A stretch of DNA of 64,000 nt from Vibrio xiamenensis. Its GTDB lineage: Bacteria; Pseudomonadota; Gammaproteobacteria; Enterobacterales; Vibrionaceae. The translations under genes were made by a program, and so were the position numbers. Positions 55,585 through 64,000 of the stretch are shown in pieces (positions within the stretch are counted from its first letter, which is position 1; each line of letters begins with the position of its first letter). The stretch is taken from NCBI RefSeq assembly GCF_900100015.1, contig NZ_FNDD01000003.1, forward strand, positions 62,001-126,000, written 5' to 3'. Under the pieces are notes generated by a model. The model did no database searches and was not told the origin of the DNA. It saw nothing but the letters and a program-made list of their open reading frames with translations.

Positions 55585-57765
55585 TTAACTAAATTTGTAA
55601 AAAACCGTCGCTAAGGGCGGTAAAACTAGTTCTATTGATTGAGCTAATCCTTCACTTGCCACTTTTTCCGTTTGAACTTTTTCAGCAATACCATAATCAC
55701 TGCCGTGATAGCGTTTATCATCGGTATTCAATAACAGTTGGTATGTTCCCACATACGGTACTCCTAAACGGAACCTATCATGCGGCACTGGCGTGAAGTT
55801 AGTAATCACCAGAATCCGTTCACCTTTATCGCTCAAACGCTCATGAGCCAACACGCTGGCGTCTGCTGCATCTTGCAAGCGCCACTCAAAACCTCGCGGT
55901 TCACTGTCTAGTTCATAAAGCGCAGCTTCGCTGCGATATAAATGGTTTAAGTCACGAATCAAGTTTTGAATCCCCTGATGGCGTTCAAACTGCAACAAGA
56001 ACCACTGCAGTTGATCGTCATGATTCCACTCAGCCGTCTGACCAATTTCCGCGCCCATGAAGTTGAGCTTCTTGCCCGGTTGGCCATACATATAACCGTA
56101 ATAGGCGCGTGCGTTAGCGGTTTTTTGCCACTCATCGCCGGGCATTTTGTCTAAAATCGACGCCTTGCCATACACCACTTCATCATGGGAGAGTGATAAT
56201 ACGTAGTTCTCACTGTGCGCGTATATCAGCGGGAACGTCACGGTATTGTGGTGGTATTTGCGATGTACCGGGTCCTCTTTAATATAAGAGAGACTATCGT
56301 GCATCCACCCCATGTTCCACTTGAAACCAAATCCGAGCCCACCAGCAAAAGTAGGTGCCGAAACGCCAGGATACGCGGTTGACTCTTCAGCAATCGTCAT
56401 CGCATTCGGGAACCATTTATAGACTTCTTCATTCATCCATTTAAACATCGCAATGGCATCGTAGTTTTCGTTACCGCCATCGATATTTGGGATCCACTGG
56501 TCATGGCTGCGCGAATAATCCAAATAAAGCATCGAAGCCACTGCATCGACACGCAAACCATCAATATGGAACATCTCAAACCAATACAGAGCATTGGAAA
56601 CTAAAAATCGGCGCACGTGTTCACGGCCTAAATCGTAAATGTACGAATTCCAATCTTGATGCCAGCCGCGGCGCGGATCCGGATCATGAAACAACGGCGT
56701 TCCATCAAAATTCGCCAAACCATGATCATCAGAAGGAAAATGGGCCGGAACCCAATCCAACACCACGCCGATACCTGCTTGGTGGCACGCGTCGACAAAG
56801 TATTTAAAATCATCTGGCGAGCCGTAACGGCTGGTCGGCGCAAATAGTCCAACCGGCTGATATCCCCAAGAACCGTAAAACGGATGTTCTGACACTGGCA
56901 TCAGTTCAACATGGGTGTATTCCATATCGACCAAATAAGGCACAAGTTGGTCGGCAAGCGCTCGATAATTTAAGAATTCCCCATCCGCGCCACGTTTCCA
57001 AGAACCAGGGTGCAACTCATAAAACGACAGCGCTTGTTTGCGCTTTTCGGTAACCGGCCTTGCTTGCCACTTTTGATCTTGCCACTGATAAGCGCGGTGA
57101 TCATAGACCACAGAGGCAAACGATGGGTACTGCTCAGCAAAAAATCCCCACGGATCGGCTTTATGTGGTAATCCTTCCCCACTTGGCCCTTTAAGTTCAA
57201 ACTTGTATTGAGTACCCGCTCCTAACCCTGGAACAAAAATGCCCCACATGCCGTAGTCCAGACGCTGCATCGGTAAACAGCGGCCATCCCACTGATTGAA
57301 CGGTCCGATCAAACTGCAAGATTGCGCATGGGGTGCATAAACCAAAAAACGCACGCCAGATACATGGTCACCGCCACGTTCTAGGGTGATAAATTGCGCT
57401 CCCATGTTCTGATACATGGTCTTAGGGGTGTGAAGATCTTCGTACTCAGCGTAGATATTGTGATACTGGTATGGATCATCGACCTCTTGTTGGAAATCCC
57501 CCCAATCCACAAGTAAACGATAATGGGTCGATGATAAATCAGGACCGTTTTGAAGGAAAAATGCCGAATCGCCCTCGCGTGAAAGTGCTAGAGGCTCTTG
57601 TTGGTCAATAAGCAGCGATACGTTATTCGCGCCTGGCATCCACACTCTAAGCGCTCCTTGCTTAGCGTCGATAAATGGCCCAAGAAATGAAAATGGGTCT
57701 GAAAATGAAGCATGTGACAGCTGGTTATGTATGTAATCAATCTTAGTAGCTTTCTTTTTGCTCAA
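55585..57765 (-). CDS. glgB: 1,4-alpha-glucan branching enzyme (GH13)
   Basis: Adds alpha-1,6 branches to glycogen; 726 residues. N-terminal CBM48 modules (about 20-220), GH13 barrel (about 225-600) with [25 protein letters not shown] (nucleophile Asp), AEESTAYP (acid Glu) and LSHDEVV, then a C-terminal beta-domain. Length equals E. coli GlgB (728). Start is TTG at 57765 with GGGAGAAA upstream. The malQ stop lies 151 bp upstream with a strong hairpin between, so coupling to malPQ may be partial. Confidence 0.97.
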   Translation of the reverse strand: MSKKKATKIDYIHNQLSHASFSDPFSFLGPFIDAKQGALRVWMPGANNVSLLIDQQEPLALSREGDSAFFLQNGPDLSSTHYRLLVDWGDFQQEVDDPYQYHNIYAEYEDLHTPKTMYQNMGAQFITLERGGDHVSGVRFLVYAPHAQSCSLIGPFNQWDGRCLPMQRLDYGMWGIFVPGLGAGTQYKFELKGPSGEGLPHKADPWGFFAEQYPSFASVVYDHRAYQWQDQKWQARPVTEKRKQALSFYELHPGSWKRGADGEFLNYRALADQLVPYLVDMEYTHVELMPVSEHPFYGSWGYQPVGLFAPTSRYGSPDDFKYFVDACHQAGIGVVLDWVPAHFPSDDHGLANFDGTPLFHDPDPRRGWHQDWNSYIYDLGREHVRRFLVSNALYWFEMFHIDGLRVDAVASMLYLDYSRSHDQWIPNIDGGNENYDAIAMFKWMNEEVYKWFPNAMTIAEESTAYPGVSAPTFAGGLGFGFKWNMGWMHDSLSYIKEDPVHRKYHHNTVTFPLIYAHSENYVLSLSHDEVVYGKASILDKMPGDEWQKTANARAYYGYMYGQPGKKLNFMGAEIGQTAEWNHDDQLQWFLLQFERHQGIQNLIRDLNHLYRSEAALYELDSEPRGFEWRLQDAADASVLAHERLSDKGERILVITNFTPVPHDRFRLGVPYVGTYQLLLNTDDKRYHGSDYGIAEKVQTEKVASEGLAQSIELVLPPLATVFYKFS

Positions 57766-57813
57766 CTGTTTCTCCCTAACCGAACGTTGCCAGTTTGACC
57801 TAGTCTTAAAACT

Positions 57814-57839
57814 ATAAAGCCCGCTATCGCGGGCTTTAT
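57814..57839 (-). terminator. Hairpin in the malQ-glgB spacer
   Basis: ATAAAGCCCGC-TATC-GCGGGCTTTAT, perfect 11-bp stem; a terminator or attenuator that would reduce malPQ read-through into glgB. Confidence 0.75.
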
Positions 57840-57915
57840 CACGTGATTAAAGTGTAGCGAATTCAACTCTGATGTAGAGTGACCAACGCCCGACTTTTTA
57901 CACTATATCATACGG

Positions 57916-60096
57916 TTATTTACTGGCAGTAGCGCGTACTTTGGTTAATTGTGCCGCGATTTGGTTAACGCTTTCAGTGGCAAACACCTCGTCTAAGTTC
58001 ATCGACAGTTTACGACGCCAGTTTGGATACTCATCCACAGTACCTGGAATATTGACCGGCTTGTCCATTTCCAACCAATCTTCCAATTGCACACTCAGCA
58101 GTGCAGACGAACCAGCAGCAACGTGCAGTTGCAATGCCTGAGCCAAATGGGTATCCATAGGTACGAATTGTGCGTCGCGCCCAACCCCTTCAGGTAAGAA
58201 GCCGTGCCAAGCGACTGAATCCAATATTCCCTGTTTTGCTTTAAGGCGGTCAGCAAACAAACCTTGTAACTGCTCTTGGTTTGGATACAAGCCAAGTTCC
58301 GCGCCCATTTTTAAATCATCACAATGCCAGAAACCACGTAGCGTCGGCATGTCATGAGTACATAGCGCAGACATGGATTGCTGTGCATAATGAGCTGGCG
58401 ATAAAAATCCGCCATCTTCTTTAGAGGTTTCAAAGAAAAACACTTTGTATGAATGTACGCCCGCATCACGCAGAATTTCGACAATTTCATCAGGCACTGT
58501 GCCCAAATCTTCACCAATGACGCTACATTGATGGCGGTGCGATTCAAGTGCCAAGATCGCCAGCATATCCTCAACCGGATAATAGATGTACGCCCCTTTG
58601 GTTGCGTTCTCACCCTTAGGTATCCACCACAGGCGCAATAGCCCAAGTACATGGTCGATACGCAATGAACCACAATGCTTCATATTGGCGCGTAGCAGCT
58701 TAATGTACGCATCGTATCCCGTTGCTTGCAGGGTTTGCGGATTAAGCGGCGGCAAACCCCAGTTTTGGCCCAATGGTCCAAGGATATCTGGTGGCGCGCC
58801 AATGCTGGCATCTAAGATCAAATTGCCGTCATCGGCCCAAGTTTCCGAACCTGAATCGGCGACACCAACGGCTAAATCACGGTAAAGACCAACCGCCATA
58901 CCCTTTTCTTCCGCGAGTGCTTGCGCTTCGTTAATCTGGCTGTCTGCCACCCACTGCAGATACATATACAGATGAACCAAGTCTTGATTGGTCTGAATAA
59001 ATTTCTGCACACCGCTGTTTTCAAAACGGCGATATTCTTCAGGAAATACTGGCCCCCCCCACATATTGCTGTCTTGAGCATGCAACGTGGCATGAATCGC
59101 ATCAAACGCCGCTTGGTGCAGTAAGCTATCTCCGCCTTGTTCAACAAACGCCAAGAACGCTTGAGCGCGGTCAGTATTTTTATCTAAGTGGCGTGTTTTG
59201 AACTCGTTAAACAGCAGCGGTAACACGCTCATTTTAAGGTCTGCCACTTCGGTATAATTGACCCAATGCGCATCACGCGCTTTTTGAAGGCGCTGCTGGA
59301 ATTCGGCGCTGCCGACTTTTTGCTGAGCTTTCGCACTTAAGGCAAACTCTGGCACTGAACTAACATCAATGTATAAGATGTTGAGCCAACGGCGCGATGA
59401 CGGGCTATACGGGCTCGCCCCCTCAGGGTTGGCTGGGAATAAAGAATGAATTGGGTTAAGACCCACAAAGTCCCCACCACGCGATGCGATATCTGCAACC
59501 AGTTGTTTAAGATCGCCAAAATCGCCAATCCCCCAGTTATGTTGAGTTCTTAACGTGTACAGCTGAACACTTGGGCCCCACATTTTCTTATTCGCCAGCA
59601 TTGCTGGTTGTTTGTAGCACTGCTCAGGCGTAATGATAAGCATCATTTCGTAAGGCGATTTACGACGTTTACGCAGTACGCTTAACTTGTGGTAACCCCA
59701 TTCCAGATCCTTGGGTAGTGCAAAAGTCAGTGGGCCGCCATTATCACGCTCATCCGTAACGATTTGCGACTGTAAATAGCCTTCAAGAATTTGCCCCTGC
59801 TCAGTTTCAAGGCGCCAGCTAAACTCGCTCTCACGAGCACTGCTGCCCAAATTCAATTCAACGTGTACAGGCTGGCCTTCACGCAATACCAAAACTGGCT
59901 CAAGGACATCTTTTCTGTGCTTTTTCTCTGCAGATTTCAATAGCGCGTCGTCACTACTGGTATCGTACCCCAAAGACGCCAAAAGACGACGAATCGTCTC
60001 ATCTTCAACTCTCGCTTCGTCGCCCCAGGCGCTGACGTAGCGATCGGCAATTCGTGCCATTTCAGCGACTTGTTTTAATGCATTTTGTTGTTTCAT
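57916..60096 (-). CDS. malQ: 4-alpha-glucanotransferase (amylomaltase)
   Basis: Cytoplasmic disproportionating enzyme releasing glucose and longer maltodextrins; 726 residues from ATG 60096, which has GGAGAGAG upstream; an in-frame start 22 residues earlier reads through that site and the malP spacer and is rejected. GH77 motifs: MWGPSVQLYTLRTQHNWGIGDF, SSRRWLNILYIDVS, GLYRDLAVGVADSGSETWAD (nucleophile region), LRIDHVLGLLRLWWIP, GEDLGTVPDEI, THDMPTLRGFW. The N-terminal about 140 residues are the long form seen in enteric MalQ. Second gene of malPQ, 102 bp after malP. Confidence 0.96.
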   Translation of the reverse strand: MKQQNALKQVAEMARIADRYVSAWGDEARVEDETIRRLLASLGYDTSSDDALLKSAEKKHRKDVLEPVLVLREGQPVHVELNLGSSARESEFSWRLETEQGQILEGYLQSQIVTDERDNGGPLTFALPKDLEWGYHKLSVLRKRRKSPYEMMLIITPEQCYKQPAMLANKKMWGPSVQLYTLRTQHNWGIGDFGDLKQLVADIASRGGDFVGLNPIHSLFPANPEGASPYSPSSRRWLNILYIDVSSVPEFALSAKAQQKVGSAEFQQRLQKARDAHWVNYTEVADLKMSVLPLLFNEFKTRHLDKNTDRAQAFLAFVEQGGDSLLHQAAFDAIHATLHAQDSNMWGGPVFPEEYRRFENSGVQKFIQTNQDLVHLYMYLQWVADSQINEAQALAEEKGMAVGLYRDLAVGVADSGSETWADDGNLILDASIGAPPDILGPLGQNWGLPPLNPQTLQATGYDAYIKLLRANMKHCGSLRIDHVLGLLRLWWIPKGENATKGAYIYYPVEDMLAILALESHRHQCSVIGEDLGTVPDEIVEILRDAGVHSYKVFFFETSKEDGGFLSPAHYAQQSMSALCTHDMPTLRGFWHCDDLKMGAELGLYPNQEQLQGLFADRLKAKQGILDSVAWHGFLPEGVGRDAQFVPMDTHLAQALQLHVAAGSSALLSVQLEDWLEMDKPVNIPGTVDEYPNWRRKLSMNLDEVFATESVNQIAAQLTKVRATASK

Positions 60097-60198
60097 CGCT
60101 CTCTCCGAAGGACTGCTCACACCTTCAAAAATTAGTAGGGTTGTGTGATCAAAAAGAATCAAGCCAAGGCTCGCTGGCCTTGGCTATTGTGAACTGAC

Positions 60199-62652
<2,454 letters not shown>

Positions 62653-62720
62653 AACAGAAATCTCACTGATTGGTTTAATTCATCTGAGTCATATCGTGCA
62701 CCTACAATACAAGTGAAACA

Positions 62721-62753
62721 TCCTCCTATCTTAAGGGTGGATTAGGAGGAGGA
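62721..62753. promoter_or_regulatory. MalT-type boxes upstream of malP
   Basis: TAGGAGGAGG (62743-62752) matches the MalT box GGGGAKGAGG in 8 of 10, and TCCTCC (62721-62726) is a second GGAGGA core on the minus strand. They lie 69-101 bp before the malP start, as expected for activator sites. Confidence 0.55.
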
Positions 62754-62828
62754 GTCAGGGCGTAGACTACGGATCGCTCAAAGCTCAGTGATCGAACTCT
62801 CAAACAGTGCGCTTGGACGCATCATCGC

Positions 62829-62844
62829 GGTGAGAGAGATCACA
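62829..62844. promoter_or_regulatory. CRP-type site near malP
   Basis: GGTGA-GAGAGA-TCACA, 9 of 10 consensus positions. Confidence 0.6.
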
Positions 62845-63011
62845 CCACTAACAAAATAAACTTAGTTGCCGCACAGATAACGGCGATGAGTATCTCTACT
62901 ACCAAATCGCCAATATGTATTCCATGTCACACTGGAGCGCATTGGTTTTCATAATTTACAGGGGTTATTGTGCAAATGTAGGTTTTAATCTCAGTTACGC
63001 GACCCACCAAA

Positions 63012-63027
63012 GGTGACAAAAATCACA
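63012..63027. promoter_or_regulatory. CRP-type site upstream of malT
   Basis: GGTGA-CAAAAA-TCACA, 9 of 10 consensus positions, 146 bp before the malT start. E. coli malT is also CRP-activated. Confidence 0.65.
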
Positions 63028-63172
63028 AATATGGGGCGTAGCTGGTTTATAAATGTGAATCAGGTGAAAATCGAGTTGTTGATCAATAACGGTAGAGGAT
63101 GACTTACAGTACCATCGGCCCCTAGATACTCGATTTTAATAAATAACACGTTATAGGGACTGATTTAATAAG

Positions 63173-64000
63173 ATGTGGATTCCCTCGAAACTCACCCGTC
63201 CAGGCCGATTACATAATGCCATCGTGCGTCCCAGAGTACTTGACCTACTCCTTCAAGCGCCTTGCTATAAATTGGTGCTGTTCCGCTCTCCTGCCGGCTA
63301 CGGAAAAACCACCATGGCAGCGCAATGGTTGGCGGATAAACCCAATGTCGGTTGGTACAATATTGACGAGAGTGACAACGATTCGTTTCGTTTTATCAAC
63401 TATTTACTGCAGGCGCTCAACAAGGCGACCCATTTTTCTATGCCCAATTCCCTGAAATTGGCAGAGAAGCGTCAATTTTCCAGTTTTCACAGCCTATTTG
63501 GAGAAGTGTTTGCAGAAATGGCGGATTTTCATCAAGAAGCCTATTTAGTGCTTGATGATTACCACTTGATCTCAGATGACGATATTCATGAAGCGATGCG
63601 CTTTTTTATCAAGCACATGCCGGATAATCTCACTTTGGTAGTCACCAGTCGCACAGCCCCGCCACTTGGCACCGCGAACTTGCGAGTCCGCGATTTGATG
63701 ATCGAAATCGGTAATGATTTACTGGCGTTTGATACCGAAGAGACCACCCGCTTTTTCAATCAACGCGTCGCCGATGGTATTGATGACACCACCGCAGATA
63801 ACTTACGTAACTACGTCGAAGGCTGGCCGTCGGCATTGCAGCTCATTGCGCTGCAAGCTCAGCATCAGCGTCGAACGCTCGCCCAATCGGCTGAGTCGAT
63901 GTCGCAATTCAATCACGCCCATTTGTGGGACTATCTGGTTGAAGAAGTATTTGACCTTTTAGATCAAGAAACACGCGTATTTTTAATGCAATGTTCCGTG
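63173..64000 (+). CDS. malT: Maltose regulon activator MalT, 5' part (3' end outside window)
   Basis: ATP- and maltotriose-dependent activator of maltose genes. 276 N-terminal residues are present in an uninterrupted frame to the window edge, of about 900 for the family. Features: start [13 protein letters not shown], Walker [10 protein letters not shown] (39-47), LVLDDYHLI (Walker B region), [19 protein letters not shown], and [11 protein letters not shown], closely following E. coli MalT. The ribosome site is weak (AGGGAC 13 nt upstream), consistent with low expression. Divergent from malPQ. Confidence 0.96.
   Translation, partial: MWIPSKLTRPGRLHNAIVRPRVLDLLLQAPCYKLVLFRSPAGYGKTTMAAQWLADKPNVGWYNIDESDNDSFRFINYLLQALNKATHFSMPNSLKLAEKRQFSSFHSLFGEVFAEMADFHQEAYLVLDDYHLISDDDIHEAMRFFIKHMPDNLTLVVTSRTAPPLGTANLRVRDLMIEIGNDLLAFDTEETTRFFNQRVADGIDDTTADNLRNYVEGWPSALQLIALQAQHQRRTLAQSAESMSQFNHAHLWDYLVEEVFDLLDQETRVFLMQCSV

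Larger units (their letters stand above)
62653..63172. other. malP-malT divergent control region
   Basis: 520 bp without a gene, holding MalT-type boxes, two CRP-type sites and the malT leader. No other element recognised. Confidence 0.7.

Noticed and set aside
60097-60162. 22-residue N-terminal extension of MalQ
   Set aside because: Reads through the ribosome site of the ATG at 60096.

Overview
The window looks like a piece of a Vibrio genome, most likely chromosome II. Supporting this (established knowledge plus inference): the malT / malP / malQ / glgB cluster and a 462-residue SLC13 carrier whose residue numbering matches VcINDY lie close together, as I recall for the V. cholerae secondary chromosome; NhaD, SoxR, DAACS and SotB proteins are also of gamma-proteobacterial type. 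The species cannot be fixed from sequence alone. Carriage of arabinanase and pectin-esterase genes suggests a marine or estuarine species able to use plant or algal polysaccharide.

Layout, left to right. 1-2.7 kb: 3' part of an NAD malic enzyme and a PAS-type chemoreceptor. 2.9-6.7 kb: a MACPF (perforin-like) protein and a secreted lectin-GH43 arabinanase, separated by 0.8 kb of AT-rich non-coding DNA. 6.7-16.6 kb: a leftward three-gene two-partner secretion / contact-dependent inhibition operon (cdiB, a 2617-residue cdiA, then an ATGA-coupled 95-residue candidate immunity gene). The CdiA tail carries a colicin-E3-like RNase candidate, preceded by an unexpected thermolysin-spaced HEXXH...NEXXAD motif. 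16.9-22.3 kb: a TPR membrane protein, an LtaS-like phosphoglycerol transferase with DgkA, and soxR divergent from an MFS pump through a perfect SoxR box. 22.4-29.5 kb: housekeeping and stress enzymes (GNAT, Fpr, thioesterase, S33 peptidase, TrhO, glutathione peroxidase, SotB). 29.5-36.6 kb: beta-glucoside control and hydrolysis (LacI repressor, 6-phospho-beta-glucosidase with a long palindromic operator), YrhK, isochorismatase-like hydrolase, a pectinesterase-rhamnogalacturonan acetylesterase fusion, and YqfB. 36.9-42 kb: DAACS carrier, NhaD, Ogt and Ada-AlkA alkylation repair pair. 42-49 kb: AzoR, DoxX, HdfR/MaoP pair, small conserved proteins, bactofilin overlapping its M23 peptidase, and the VcINDY-like carrier. 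49-55 kb: hydrolase/TetR/AEC carrier group with shared operator-like motifs, MAPEG protein with a 19-bp tandem repeat upstream, and an OafA-type acyltransferase with an SGNH partner. 55.5-64 kb: glgB, malQ, malP leftward and the 5' part of malT rightward, with CRP and MalT-type sites between them.

How genes work together: several loci carry near-consensus CRP sites (cdi operon, DAACS carrier, malP, malT), suggesting carbon-status control over sugar use and possibly over the contact-killing system. MalT activates malPQ; malP/malQ/glgB handle maltodextrin and glycogen. The LtaS-like enzyme would release diacylglycerol that DgkA recycles. No tRNA, rRNA, CRISPR array, transposase or integrase gene was recognised.
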